This document shows positions 18,711 through 28,296 of a stretch of 64,000 bases of DNA, in pieces. Source of the stretch: an uncultured Bartonella sp. (lineage in GTDB: Bacteria; Pseudomonadota; Alphaproteobacteria; Rhizobiales; Rhizobiaceae); assembly GCA_946478235.1 (NCBI GenBank), contig CAMLBF010000001.1:513427-577426 (forward strand). The letters run 5' to 3'. The position numbers and the translations under genes are program-made. Below the pieces are notes generated by a model. That model was not told where the DNA came from. It saw nothing but the letters and a program-made list of their open reading frames with translations, and searched no databases. Every line of letters begins with the position of its first letter. Positions within the stretch are counted from its first letter, which is position 1.

Positions 18711-19907
18711 TTAAGCGGCTGAAATCGTATTCAGATTTTCCAAAAGTTGTTTCAGCATGGCTTCAGCTTGTGGTGCGCGTTCAGAATGCGTAATAAAACC
18801 GCCACCTAAAACACGCGCGTCATTGCCTTCCCCGTCATAAAGCACACAGGCCTGCCCCGGTGCTACGCCCGTTTCACCTTCAAGAAGCTCAACAGAAAAT
18901 CTATTTTGCTCATAACGAAGAATAGCCGGACGTGGTGGGCGTGTGGAACGAACTTTCGCAGCAACTTCCAAGCCCTCTTCTGGAAAATTATCCAGATCTT
19001 CATCGCCTAACCAATTTGCATCGCGCAAAAACAATTTGTGTGTTTCCAACGCCTCACGTGGACCAACAACGACACGTGCATTTTCAGCATCAAGATAGAC
19101 AACATAAAGAGCACCACCCGTTGCCACACCTATTCCACGACGCTGACCAATTGTGTAATTCAATATACCATTATGGCGCCCCAAAATACGCCCATCAATG
19201 TGAACGATATCACCAGGGTTCGCGGCTTCTGGCCGCAATTTTGCAATAACGTCGGTATATTTTCCTTGTGGTACAAAGCAGATATCTTGACTGTCGTGCT
19301 TATCTGCAACCACCAGCCCCATTTCTGCGGCCAACTCTCTTACACGTGGTTTTGACAAATCACCCAATGGAAAACGTAAATAGTCGATTTGTTCTTGCGT
19401 GGTTGCAAAAAGAAAATAACTTTGGTCCCTATCCGCATCAACCGGACGATACATAGCGCGATGAACACCGTTTTGACGGCTGCGTATATAATGTCCCGTT
19501 GCCAATGCATCGGCACCAAGATCGCGAGCAGTCGCTAAAAGATCAGCAAATTTTACAGTCTGGTTACAAGCAACACATGGAATTGGTGTTTCGCCATGCG
19601 CATAACTTTCAGCAAATGGGTTAATAACAGCCTCACGAAACCGCGCTTCATAATCCAGCACATAATGCGGTATCCCGAGTGTTTCTGAAACACGACGGGC
19701 ATCTTCAATATCTTGTCCAGCACAACATGAACCAACACGATGGGTTGCAGCCCCATGGTCATAAAGTTGCAGCGTTACGCCTACTACATCATAGCCTTCT
19801 TTTTTCAACAGTCCTGCAACGACAGAGGAATCAACACCACCTGACATAGCAACCACTACTCTGGTATCCTCAGGACGACGCGGAAGATCAAGACTGTTGA
19901 GCGACAT
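18711..19907 (-). CDS. mnmA: tRNA-specific 2-thiouridylase
   Basis: 398 residues from the chosen ATG at 19907, which has AAGGTGA five to ten bases in front; the frame is open to 20027 but the added residues do not fit the family. The PP-loop SGGVDSS is at residues 22-28. The first catalytic Cys lies in [11 protein letters not shown] and the second in [10 protein letters not shown]. The enzyme thiolates U34 of tRNA-Glu, -Gln and -Lys using sulfur from the IscS relay and ATP. The 3' end is partly duplicated in the downstream spacer. Confidence 0.95.
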   Translation of the reverse strand: MSLNSLDLPRRPEDTRVVVAMSGGVDSSVVAGLLKKEGYDVVGVTLQLYDHGAATHRVGSCCAGQDIEDARRVSETLGIPHYVLDYEARFREAVINPFAESYAHGETPIPCVACNQTVKFADLLATARDLGADALATGHYIRSRQNGVHRAMYRPVDADRDQSYFLFATTQEQIDYLRFPLGDLSKPRVRELAAEMGLVVADKHDSQDICFVPQGKYTDVIAKLRPEAANPGDIVHIDGRILGRHNGILNYTIGQRRGIGVATGGALYVVYLDAENARVVVGPREALETHKLFLRDANWLGDEDLDNFPEEGLEVAAKVRSTRPPRPAILRYEQNRFSVELLEGETGVAPGQACVLYDGEGNDARVLGGGFITHSERAPQAEAMLKQLLENLNTISAA

Positions 19908-20269
19908 AAGTTCACCTTTTACCCAAATGCCGGACATTTTCCGTAATTTTATCCGGTAATCGTATATTGCCTTCAATGCGAGACAATACAACCGTGAAAA
20001 AGAAAAATTGAATGCAGAACGAAGCAATATCGTCTTATATGCATGGATGAGTTTATAAAAAAAAACAAAAAAAATAAAGTGGTGTTTCTATTTCAAGTTT
20101 TCAAAACTCGGTGCTTTATGTATAACCCACTGTTTTCTTTATATTTTACTCAATGAATTACAAAAATCCGCCGCAAAAGTGTTAACAGTCCCTTTCGACC
20201 TATTTAGTTATTTTTTAAAGCTCAGCGGTTATGGTCATGTCAGGTCCTTGAATAAGAGTAGAGAGTACA
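19908..20269. other. intergenic region between mnmA and sciP
   Basis: A divergent promoter region, AT-rich, with a long A tract (20056-20078) and a 13-base inverted repeat AGTTTT-C-AAAACT at 20096-20108. I see no complete CtrA box. The sciP ribosome-binding site is the weak AGAGAG in front of 20270. Confidence 0.5.
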
Positions 20270-20545
20270 ATGACCGAATTAGTAAGAACACGCGTAAAAT
20301 ATGTTATCGGCCCGGATGGGAGCCCACTCACGATTACCGACCTACCGCCTACAAATACTAGGCGTTGGGTGATACGTCGCAAAGCGGAAGTTGTTGCGGC
20401 TGTGAGAGGCGGACTACTCAGCTTGGATGAAGCTTGCCAACGTTATACCCTAACAGTGGAGGAGTTTCTTTCCTGGCAGTGTTCGATAGACGAGCATGGT
20501 TTGGCGGGATTGCGTACTACACGCATTCAGCAATACAGACACTGA
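20270..20545 (+). CDS. sciP: SciP, small CtrA inhibitory protein (DUF1153)
   Basis: 91 residues, the usual length. The conserved beginning of DUF1153 (VKYVIGPDGSPLTITDLPP) is followed by TRRWVIRRKAEVVAAVRGGLLSLDEAC and RYTLTVEEFLSW, a helix-turn-helix fold. In Caulobacter SciP binds CtrA in early cell-cycle stages and blocks its transcriptional activity without affecting DNA binding. Its gene lies 1.2 kb from ctrA with only the FliJ-like gene between. It ends in a strong terminator. Confidence 0.92.
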   Translation: MTELVRTRVKYVIGPDGSPLTITDLPPTNTRRWVIRRKAEVVAAVRGGLLSLDEACQRYTLTVEEFLSWQCSIDEHGLAGLRTTRIQQYRH

Positions 20546-20582
20546 TCGTCGCTCGATCATTTCCGTACCCAATATATTATTA

Positions 20583-20618
20583 AACAACCGTTCCTTTCAC
20601 CAAAGGAGCGGTTGTTTT
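20583..20618 (+). terminator. rho-independent terminator of sciP
   Basis: A 15-base stem with one G-U pair (AACAACCGTTCCTTT / AAAGGAGCGGTTGTT), a four-base loop and a T run. Confidence 0.85.
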
Positions 20619-20777
20619 ATATTTTGGAAAAAAATTAATAAAAAATGGCCGGAAACCCGACCATTCATTTAACTCACTATTTTTCGAAACAATTTTGCAT
20701 GCAATGCGATTGTTCAATATCGAAACGTTAACGCTCAATTTTTAAACGTTATGGCTCAATACCAATTAATAGATATA

Positions 20778-21164
20778 TCAACCGATCATAGAACGGCGTT
20801 GCACAAAATCTATATCGCTATCAGTAATGGTTTTGCCATCGCGTTCTTCAATAGCTTGTGCGCGTTGAAGCTCTGCTTCAAATTCATGCAATACCATTTC
20901 CGCTGAAGCTTTCTGGATTTGAAGATCCCGAATTGAGTTCATCAAATTTTCACGGCGTTGACGGGCTGCACGTGCAAATGTCGGGTAAGCAAAATGATTG
21001 ATGTCTGTGATGCCAGACTTACGCTCTTCATTAACAATCTGCGCTTCAAGCTCGCTTGTCATACGTTCAAACTCGCCCATCATCATATCAAGCTGGGAAA
21101 TCTGGCGGCGTTTTTCCCGCACTTGAAACATTTTTAATCGAACCACACTTTCACGCGGCTTCAT
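20778..21164 (-). CDS. FliJ-like coiled-coil flagellar export protein
   Basis: 128 residues, almost entirely charged alpha-helix with heptad-like spacing (MMGEFERMTSELEAQIV, then QRRENLMNSIRDLQIQ). It matches the small FliJ-like protein that is encoded next to ctrA in Rhizobiales. FliJ proteins escort export substrates and stimulate the flagellar export ATPase. It is divergent from ctrA across a 589-base regulatory region. No other flagellar gene is in the window, so the assignment rests on sequence type and position. Confidence 0.75.
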   Translation of the reverse strand: MKPRESVVRLKMFQVREKRRQISQLDMMMGEFERMTSELEAQIVNEERKSGITDINHFAYPTFARAARQRRENLMNSIRDLQIQKASAEMVLHEFEAELQRAQAIEERDGKTITDSDIDFVQRRSMIG

Positions 21165-21753
21165 ACGCAGTACTCCCTACTCCGTGAACAATACACGTTC
21201 ACGCCATGATACTCATTATTCAAAACCGCTATCAGAAACACGCCCCGGTTTCGTCTCCAAAAAGTGGCACCAACAAAACTTAACCTAAACAGCTTAAAAA
21301 ACAGCTGCGGTCAGGTAACAAACAACCCATTGGTAACCATTTATTTACGGTCTTCTCACACTATAAGCAAAGAGGCTTAAAGCTCGGTAAACAAAAAGAC
21401 AGTTTTTAAACTAAAAACTATGAGTCGTAAGAGTCACTTACAGGTGTTTCTTAAAGTAAAAATTAAGCATTTCCATTAGGATTTTATCTGCTAGAATCAA
21501 GGGAATGTCGGTTTTTTTTAATTAATTTTTATTAACATCTTGCCAACAAGAATCATATTTTGTTAACCATTCTGGTGCAAACTGGAGATAGAGGCAACGA
21601 ACTGTTCTGCGTGCTGCCGAGCTGTAAAATTAAACCTTGGTTAAAGGCATGATTTTACACTGTTTTTAGAGATTAACCATGCAGCTGCAAAAGCAGTTGT
21701 TTGTTATAGACCACGGTTTCGCCTGATTCGGGCGCCGGAAAGGGGATATTCGA
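21165..21753. other. divergent regulatory region between the fliJ-like gene and ctrA
   Basis: No gene. It contains one complete CtrA box (21630-21644) and three GANTC sites for the CcrM methylase (21494-21498, 21550-21554, 21725-21729). The number of GANTC sites is not above what base composition predicts, but their position in front of ctrA matches the arrangement known from Caulobacter and Brucella. Confidence 0.6.
21630..21644 (+). promoter_or_regulatory. CtrA binding site in front of ctrA
   Basis: TTAA-ACCTTGG-TTAA, the exact full CtrA consensus, 110 bases upstream of the ctrA start. CtrA autoregulation is established in Caulobacter and Brucella. Confidence 0.7.
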
Positions 21754-22455
21754 ATGCGCGTATTACTGATTGAAGACGACAGCGCCACAGCAACAAGTAT
21801 TGAATTAATGCTGAAGTCGGAAAGCTTTAATGTTTACACAACAGATCTCGGCGAAGAAGGCGTAGATCTGGGCAAACTCTATGATTACGACATCATTTTG
21901 CTTGACCTTAATCTACCAGATATGTCGGGATATGAAGTATTGCGTACATTACGTCTGTCCAAGGTAAAAACACCTATCCTTATCCTTTCTGGTATGGGTG
22001 GTATCGAAGACAAGGTACGTGGTCTTGGCTTTGGCGCCGATGACTATATGACAAAGCCATTCCATAAGGACGAATTGATTGCTCGCATTCATGCAATTGT
22101 CCGCCGTTCTAAAGGACATGCTCAGTCAATTATCGCGACGGGAGATCTTATTGTTAATCTTGATGCGAAAACAGTTGAAATTGGTGGACATCCAGTTCAC
22201 CTAACTGGCAAAGAATATCAGATGCTTGAGCTTTTATCACTTCGTAAAGGCACCACACTGACAAAAGAAATGTTCCTTAACCACCTTTATGGCGGCATGG
22301 ACGAACCAGAATTAAAAATTATCGACGTTTTCATCTGCAAATTGCGCAAAAAACTCGACGCTGTTTCCGGTGGTATTAATTATATCGAAACAGTATGGGG
22401 TCGCGGCTATGTATTGCGCGAACCAATGGGCGAAGAACTTCGCGAAACAGCTTAA
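21754..22455 (+). CDS. ctrA: cell-cycle response regulator CtrA
   Basis: 233 residues, OmpR/PhoB type. The receiver has the acidic pair EDD at residues 7-9, the phosphorylated Asp51 in ILLDLNLPD and Lys in MTKPFH. The C-terminal winged helix (from ~130) contains [17 protein letters not shown] and [11 protein letters not shown]. CtrA controls cell division, motility and replication timing; it is phosphorylated by the CckA-ChpT relay and inhibited by SciP, and both genes flank it here. The C-terminal ETA end fits the ClpXP-recognised tail of CtrA proteins. It is followed by a strong terminator. Confidence 0.98.
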   Translation: MRVLLIEDDSATATSIELMLKSESFNVYTTDLGEEGVDLGKLYDYDIILLDLNLPDMSGYEVLRTLRLSKVKTPILILSGMGGIEDKVRGLGFGADDYMTKPFHKDELIARIHAIVRRSKGHAQSIIATGDLIVNLDAKTVEIGGHPVHLTGKEYQMLELLSLRKGTTLTKEMFLNHLYGGMDEPELKIIDVFICKLRKKLDAVSGGINYIETVWGRGYVLREPMGEELRETA

Positions 22456-22480
22456 AAATAGCTTTTTCAATTATTGAATA

Positions 22481-22516
22481 AAGGCTCGATGATTTTATGT
22501 CATCGAGCCTTTTTTA
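22481..22516 (+). terminator. rho-independent terminator of ctrA
   Basis: 12-base perfect stem AAGGCTCGATGA / TCATCGAGCCTT, seven-base loop, run of T. Confidence 0.9.
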
Positions 22517-22715
22517 TGGTCATTGATTGAGAATATCCAATCGTAATTTTCTCATCTAAATGCAACCGTCCGTCATAATGACGATTGTTTTATCTCATGA
22601 AATAACAAATGTTTATGCAGGCGATAAAATCAACTAAACCATCGCAACCGATTAACTTGTTAAATCCTGTTTCGTTCAGCAACAAAATTGCTTAGTGTTA
22701 TCGGTCACACCAGCA

Positions 22716-23354
22716 CTAGAGTGGTTGACCAGCCGTAAAAGTAATCACCTCTGGCAATGCTTGAATTGCGATAGGCATATTACTCAACTGTGACAATAAA
22801 AGAGTATAATACGGCTGAATTGCATGTGCATCGATTGGTTCAGACGGTGTCTGACCATTATAAAGTTCCAAAAATTTCGGCGGAACACGCAACATTTTCC
22901 CACTCACTTTAAGTTGGAAATTACGTTTGCCATTATCTTCGCGAATAGAAACATAAATATCACCACCGCGCGGAATTGAAGCATTTGCAATCAGAACAAG
23001 ATTGAGCAACAGTTTAACTTCATTTTTGGGTAAAAGAAGTCGCGGTGCCTGCCAATCCAAATTGGCTTTTTCATTCTGCATAAAATTCTTTGCGACACTT
23101 TCCGCGTCACCACTGTCAATTTCACTACCTGCAGAACCAGCTGCGCCAAAGGCTATGCGTGCAAATTGTAAACGTGCTGATGCGTTTACTGCCGACATAC
23201 GAATCAGTTGCAATGCATCTTCTTCTGCACCGCCTTCATCGAAAAGTTCTATACCATTATTGATAGCGCCCACCGGAGAAATCAGATCATGACAGATACG
23301 GCTGCATAGCAAAGCGGCGAGATCTGCAGGGCTTAAAGTAACGGCAAGCGTCAT
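22716..23354 (-). CDS. chpT: histidine phosphotransferase ChpT
   Basis: 212 residues. The N-terminal DHp-like helix holds the phosphorylated His22 in RICHDLISPVGAINNGIELF, and the C-terminal half is a degenerate, ATP-free Bergerat-like fold. ChpT passes phosphate from the hybrid kinase CckA to CtrA and CpdR. It is convergent with ctrA. The upstream element GGAGATAAA is about twelve bases from the ATG. Confidence 0.93.
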   Translation of the reverse strand: MTLAVTLSPADLAALLCSRICHDLISPVGAINNGIELFDEGGAEEDALQLIRMSAVNASARLQFARIAFGAAGSAGSEIDSGDAESVAKNFMQNEKANLDWQAPRLLLPKNEVKLLLNLVLIANASIPRGGDIYVSIREDNGKRNFQLKVSGKMLRVPPKFLELYNGQTPSEPIDAHAIQPYYTLLLSQLSNMPIAIQALPEVITFTAGQPL

Positions 23355-23564
23355 AATATGTTTATCTCCAAAATTATTAACCGACGCGCATACTGGCTTT
23401 AAACCCTTAATTTTTCATGGACACGTGGACAAATTGTGATGAAAGAAAGTTGCCTTTATTGAACTTTTTTTAACAATTTAAATAGTTTTGCCGGTTAGCA
23501 TACTGTCGAATCGGATCAAAAAACCAATAGATCCAGTTATAAAGTGACTAAAAAGGTGAAACAT

Positions 23565-24161
23565 ATGACACGTTCCATCCGTACTCACTGGCGCATAGTA
23601 TCGGCATTCTTTACGTTAATACTTCTTATTAATGTCGGATTGATGATTTCTGACGCACAAGCAGCCCCACAACAGGACGGTCGTTTCTCCTCACAGGAAA
23701 TTATCGATTCGGGTCATCGCTTTTTTGGCGATGCTGCCGGCAGCATGGGAACAGCGATAGAAAATATTTTCTCTAAATACGGTTTGCCAAATGGCTATAT
23801 CCTCGGAGAAGAAGGTTCTGGTGCTATTATTGGTGGGCTATCCTATGGCGAAGGCACATTGTATACAAAAAACGCTGGGGACCATAAGGTATTCTGGCAA
23901 GGTCCATCCATTGGTTGGGACTTTGGCGGACAAGGATCCCGTTTAATGATCTTGGTATACGAGCTTGATAATTTGAACAATCTCTGGGGGCGTTATGCCG
24001 GCGTATCCGGATCTGCCTATTTTGTTGCTGGTGTTGGCTTCCACGTCTTGAAAAAAGAAAACATACTTTTGGTTCCAGTTAGAACGGGTGTTGGAGCGCG
24101 GTTGGGCATCAATATTGGTTATCTAAAACTGACCAAAAAAGCCACGTGGAATCCGTTTTAA
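23565..24161 (+). CDS. eipA: EipA-family envelope integrity protein (DUF1134)
   Basis: 198 residues from ATG 23565, which is preceded by AAGGTGAAAC; an in-frame ATG-like start at 23544 is less likely. A signal peptide ends at the DAQA motif. The mature part carries the DUF1134 pattern (FFGDAAGSMGTAIENIF, GAIIGGLSYGEGTLYT, GPSIGWDFGGQG, YFVAGVGFHV). In Brucella EipA is a periplasmic eight-stranded beta-barrel protein needed for envelope integrity, and its gene is a direct CtrA target. Its place here, next to chpT and ctrA, fits that link. No complete TTAA-N7-TTAA box was found in front of it. Confidence 0.88.
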   Translation: MTRSIRTHWRIVSAFFTLILLINVGLMISDAQAAPQQDGRFSSQEIIDSGHRFFGDAAGSMGTAIENIFSKYGLPNGYILGEEGSGAIIGGLSYGEGTLYTKNAGDHKVFWQGPSIGWDFGGQGSRLMILVYELDNLNNLWGRYAGVSGSAYFVAGVGFHVLKKENILLVPVRTGVGARLGINIGYLKLTKKATWNPF

Positions 24162-24188
24162 TTCATTCACGCTCTATCGGAGCAATTC

Positions 24189-24995
24189 ATGTTCATTCAA
24201 TCGGCTCTCTTTTTTGTCCTTGGCATCGCCGTCGCCTTGTTTGTGACTATGCTAATAGCGCCGATAATCTGGCGTAGAGCGCTTTACTTGGCAAAGAAAG
24301 CGCTTGCGACAGAAATACCGCTGAGCATTACCGAAATAGAAGCAGATTTGGATTTTCTTAAATCCCGTCATGCGATTGAAATTGTCAAGCGGGACGAGAA
24401 ATATAATGATCTGTTCAGCAAATATAATGCACAAAAACTCGAGCTTGGAATTGCCAATGAACAGCTTTCTGGCAAATTCGAGCTTGAGCGCCAGTTAAAC
24501 CAGTTAAAGGATAAACTGTCCGATACATACGACGAACTTGTTGCTGAACGCCAACTTGTTGATAAGCTTGGAAATAATAAAAAACGTGGAATTCGGGAAT
24601 TGCGTAAAATTCTATTAAATGAGCGACGCGACGATATTGATCGCAACAAATATGAAGCAGAAATAAAATCGCTACAGGAAGAAATAATCTACCTAAAACA
24701 GGAACTCGAACAAGCGACAGTAAAACAAGCTACTACCGGCATTGAACAAGAACAGATAGAAAAACTGCGCAATGAAATTTTGAACTTTACCGCGCGCTTG
24801 ACGGCCGACGTTGCTAAAAAGGAAGGTAAGGATTCCCCAATCAACAAATTGATTAAAAAGCCGCACAGTCCAACGAGTCTGGCTGCCCGCATCGAAGCCA
24901 ACCTCACAAAAACAGCAAAAGATACAAAAGCCAAATCGAAAAAACCAAGAACGCGGTCAAAACAAGTTTCAAAAAACACGACAAAACCTGCTTAA
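24189..24995 (+). CDS. membrane-anchored coiled-coil protein of unknown function
   Basis: 268 residues. One N-terminal membrane helix (residues ~5-27) is followed by RRALYLAKKALATEIPLSITEIEAD and a long predicted coiled coil (residues ~40-210) with many Leu/Glu/Lys heptads. The last 40 residues are basic and Lys/Thr-rich. It starts 27 bases after eipA with a GGAG site, so it is the second gene of that operon and may act in the envelope too. Similar proteins occur in Rhizobiales but I know no function. Confidence 0.75.
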   Translation: MFIQSALFFVLGIAVALFVTMLIAPIIWRRALYLAKKALATEIPLSITEIEADLDFLKSRHAIEIVKRDEKYNDLFSKYNAQKLELGIANEQLSGKFELERQLNQLKDKLSDTYDELVAERQLVDKLGNNKKRGIRELRKILLNERRDDIDRNKYEAEIKSLQEEIIYLKQELEQATVKQATTGIEQEQIEKLRNEILNFTARLTADVAKKEGKDSPINKLIKKPHSPTSLAARIEANLTKTAKDTKAKSKKPRTRSKQVSKNTTKPA

Positions 24996-25181
24996 ATCTC
25001 GCATTGACAAGAGAAAACTGTGAATGACGTTCCATAAGTGCAGTTGAATGTCGCTTCTCTTATAGCAGCATCATGCTACTCCGGTATAAGGAAGAGTAGA
25101 AAGCATAATTTATAGCTTTTTATGAAGCATGATTGTTTGCCAACATATTTGCCAACATAATGGTACGTGAGGACCAATATT

Positions 25182-26504
25182 GTGTTTGAGAAACTATTTC
25201 ACCTATCAGAGAATAAAACACGCACAGGCATTGAAATTAGCGCTGGTTTAACAACCTTCCTGACAATGTCATATATTCTTGCTGTCAACCCTAACATTCT
25301 TGGTGCCGCAGGCATGGATAAGGGGGCAGTATTTGTTGCCACATGTTTGGCTGCGGCTGTCGGCTGTATTATTATGGCTTTCCTTGCCAATTGGCCTGTA
25401 GGAATGGCACCTGGCATGGGGCTTAATGCCTTTTTTGCGTATTCCGTTGTTATCACCATGGGATATACTTGGGAACAAGCTTTGGGGGCAGTGTTCTTAT
25501 CCGGTGTTGTATTTATAATACTCACCGCCTCGGGTATTCGCCGTTGGTTGATTGGTGGCATACCAAAATCACTGCGAAGTTCCATTGCTGCCGGCATAGG
25601 CATGTTTTTGGCTATTGTTGCCTTCGAAAATGCTGGAATTGTTGTAAAAAATGACGCTACCATTATCGCTTTAGGTGACGTAACCAGTTCAGCATCTGTC
25701 TTGGCTGGCATTGGGCTTTTTGTCATCGTTGCGCTCGATACGTTCAAGGTTCGCGGCGCCATTTTGATCGGTATCGTTGTGGTTACTATTCTGTCCTTTA
25801 TTTTTACAGATGAAGGATATCGAAACTTTCAGGCTCTTATCCATAGTGGCGGTGTTTCTCTTCCCCCCTCTATCGCACCAACGTTTTTGAAATTGGATAT
25901 AGCTGGTGTTTTTCATAGTGGCATTTTTCATGTTTTATTGGTTTTTGTTCTCGTTGAAATATTTGATGCCACAGGAACACTTGTGGGCGTTGGCAAACGA
26001 GCAGGTCTGATACCGGAAGATAAACCAAACAATCTTGGCAAAGCATTGTTTGCTGATAGTACAGCAATTTTGGCAGGATCACTGATCGGAACCAGTTCCA
26101 CAACAGCTTTTGTAGAAAGTGCTTCCGGCGTGGCAGCAGGCGGCCGTACCGGTCTAACAGCCTTGACCGTTGGCGTGTTGTTTATATTGGCCCTATTCTT
26201 ATCACCTATCGCACTGGCAATACCGTCCTATGCAACAGCGCCGGCTTTGATATATGTTGCTTGCCTGATGATGCGCGAATTTGCCGAAATCAATTGGGAT
26301 GACATTGTTGAAGCAACACCAGCGGCACTCACTGCCCTACTCATGCCACTGACCTATTCAATTGCCAATGGTTTGGCAATCGGCTTTATCAGCTATGCAT
26401 GTCTCAAAACAATGACCGGTAAATGGCGTTCTGTGCATCCAGCAACATGGATTATTGCCATTCTATTTATCATTCGCTTTGTCATGGAATCTCATCTCAT
26501 GTAA
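25182..26504 (+). CDS. NCS2 family purine (adenine/hypoxanthine) permease
   Basis: 440 residues from GTG 25182; the sequence GAGGA lies eight bases in front, which makes this better than the GTG at 25167. It has 12-14 membrane helices and the AzgA/PbuG-type motifs: TMSYILAVNPNIL in TM1, GMAPGMGLNAFFAY, DATGTLVGVGKRAG in the TM8 region and GTSSTTAFVESASGVAAGGRTG in TM10. These are proton symporters for adenine, guanine or hypoxanthine. The neighbours give no further hint. No purine riboswitch is visible in front. Confidence 0.92.
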   Translation: MFEKLFHLSENKTRTGIEISAGLTTFLTMSYILAVNPNILGAAGMDKGAVFVATCLAAAVGCIIMAFLANWPVGMAPGMGLNAFFAYSVVITMGYTWEQALGAVFLSGVVFIILTASGIRRWLIGGIPKSLRSSIAAGIGMFLAIVAFENAGIVVKNDATIIALGDVTSSASVLAGIGLFVIVALDTFKVRGAILIGIVVVTILSFIFTDEGYRNFQALIHSGGVSLPPSIAPTFLKLDIAGVFHSGIFHVLLVFVLVEIFDATGTLVGVGKRAGLIPEDKPNNLGKALFADSTAILAGSLIGTSSTTAFVESASGVAAGGRTGLTALTVGVLFILALFLSPIALAIPSYATAPALIYVACLMMREFAEINWDDIVEATPAALTALLMPLTYSIANGLAIGFISYACLKTMTGKWRSVHPATWIIAILFIIRFVMESHLM

Positions 26505-27058
26505 ATATAGCGATTAGCTATCAAACATGAGGTAGACGCATAACGACAAAGTCGTTGCGACCATTGAATGAGTGTAACAATGATGGTGCGGTTTCAATAG
26601 TGAAAACTAGAGATGTTTCATTTGTGAAATCGCATCAGACATTCATGGCCTGTGCCTTATACAAATTATCTGTGCCATTTATAATTAGGAACCGAAAAGA
26701 GCGAATGAAAGCGTTTCAACAATGCTGGATATATCGCCGTAACAGTTTGAAACGAGCATATAATCAGCACTTTGGCGTTTCAACCACAAGCCTTTGCAAA
26801 CATAGTGATTGCTTTTAGATGATATGGATTGGGCTTTTAATTGCTCGCATAACATCATCTAATCAAGGAGTAATACTTGTCGGATAATTGTCACCTCGCG
26901 GATAATTTTTTCATTTCCTTGGTGATCGTTTGCTCAAATCTATCGATCCAATAGGCAATACACGTCAGATAGTTCCCATTTTCATAGCAAAAAGGCCGGA
27001 AAAATCCGACCTTTAAATATATAAATTTTCAATCGCGCATGATTTACTGCGACTAACT
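26505..27058. other. intergenic region, no gene seen
   Basis: About 550 bases. A weak inverted repeat (GCATAACGAC / GTCGTTGC) lies around 26536-26556 after the permease stop and may end its transcript. The only other feature is the minus-strand terminator at 26991-27014. A frame of 87 codons at 26555 has no recognisable content. Confidence 0.5.
26991..27014 (-). terminator. rho-independent terminator of the aminotransferase gene
   Basis: In minus orientation AAAGGTCGGA pairs with TCCGGCCTTT (one G-U), four-base T loop, followed by TTG. Confidence 0.75.
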
Positions 27059-28177
27059 TTAAGCCCCGTGGAACTCTCTGATAGCTTTTATGACTTTATC
27101 CTGATCTTGTTTTTCAAGATATGGATGCATAGGCAAACTCAAAACATGATTAGCAGCACGCTCTGAAACAGGTAAGCCTTCTGCAGCTTGTGGGTAATGC
27201 CTATAAGCAGTCTGCAAATGCAGAGGCTTTATATAGTAAATCATGCTTGGAATACCGGCATTTTGCAAATGAGCCTTTAAACCATCACGATTTTCAACCT
27301 CAATTGTATATTGAGCAAAAGCCGACCGCGTGTTCTTTTCTAACACCGGAACTTTGACAACATCTTTCAAACCTTCAGCATAACGCTCGCCCACGACAGC
27401 TCTTTTTTCCATCTCATCTTCAAGAATTTCAAGCTTGTGTATCAATATGGCAGCCTGAATTGTATCCAGTCTGGAATTTACACCAATACGAACATTGTCA
27501 TATTGTGTTTCGCCTTTGCCGTGGAAATAGATGGAACGCAAACGCTCTGCCAAATCATCATCATCGGTAAACATTGCGCCGCCATCACCATAACAGCCAA
27601 GAGGCTTAGCAGGATAGAAGCTTGTAGCACCGACATTACCAAATGCACCACACATTGCATTGTCATGCTTACCGCCAATTGATTGCGCTGCATCTTCTAT
27701 AACAAAAAGATTTTCTTTTGCGGCTATGGCTGAAATTTCCTGATAATTTGCTGGCAGGCCGAACAAATCAACAGGAATAATAGCCCGTGGTGTCAAACGG
27801 CCTTCCTTTTTGATCATCGCAATTGCTTCGACCAATTTTTTAGGATCCATATTGTAGGTGTCTGGCAAAATATCAACAAATACTGGCTCAGCGCCAACAA
27901 GAGCCACAACTTCAGCTGTTGCAGCAAATGTGAAACTTGGACAAAAAACAGCATCTCCCGGTCCGATATTTTCTGCCATAAGAGGCATCATCAGAGCATC
28001 GGTACCATTTGCACAGCCAATAACGTGTTTAACACCAACATAGTCTGCTAAACGTTTTTCAAACTCTGCAACTTCAGGACCAAGAATATATTTCCCGCTT
28101 TCAACCACTTGGGCGATAGCGGAATTGATTTTGTCTTTAATACGCGCACGCTGCGCTCCAAGATCTATAAACTGCAT
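27059..28177 (-). CDS. DegT/DnrJ/EryC1 sugar aminotransferase, candidate GnnB
   Basis: 372 residues, the usual length. The PLP lysine is in SFYPAKPLGCYGDGG, with upstream VIEDAAQSIGG (Asp and Gln contacts of the cofactor) and the N-terminal GPEVAEFEKRLADYVG block. The family aminates keto-sugar nucleotides. Together with the oxidoreductase gene 119 bases upstream it forms the pair that makes UDP-2,3-diamino sugars: GnnA/GnnB convert UDP-GlcNAc to UDP-GlcNAc3N for lipid A, a modification known in Bartonella and Brucella. WbpE/WlbC-type enzymes for O-antigen are an alternative. Confidence 0.85.
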   Translation of the reverse strand: MQFIDLGAQRARIKDKINSAIAQVVESGKYILGPEVAEFEKRLADYVGVKHVIGCANGTDALMMPLMAENIGPGDAVFCPSFTFAATAEVVALVGAEPVFVDILPDTYNMDPKKLVEAIAMIKKEGRLTPRAIIPVDLFGLPANYQEISAIAAKENLFVIEDAAQSIGGKHDNAMCGAFGNVGATSFYPAKPLGCYGDGGAMFTDDDDLAERLRSIYFHGKGETQYDNVRIGVNSRLDTIQAAILIHKLEILEDEMEKRAVVGERYAEGLKDVVKVPVLEKNTRSAFAQYTIEVENRDGLKAHLQNAGIPSMIYYIKPLHLQTAYRHYPQAAEGLPVSERAANHVLSLPMHPYLEKQDQDKVIKAIREFHGA

Positions 28178-28296
28178 ATTAACTCCATTGCTATCCGCTT
28201 TAAAACCACCGAATCATATTAACTCTATTGATTATAGTCATAATTCTCTGTGTCAGATTTATATAATCAAAGTTAAACGATTGATGTAAGAGGTTT

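Noticed and set aside
21165..21753. Enrichment of GANTC sites in front of ctrA
   Set aside because: Three sites in 589 bases is close to what the base composition predicts (about one per 280 bases).
26555..26818. 87-codon frame behind the purine permease
   Set aside because: No recognisable domain, no ribosome-binding site, composition like the surrounding spacer.
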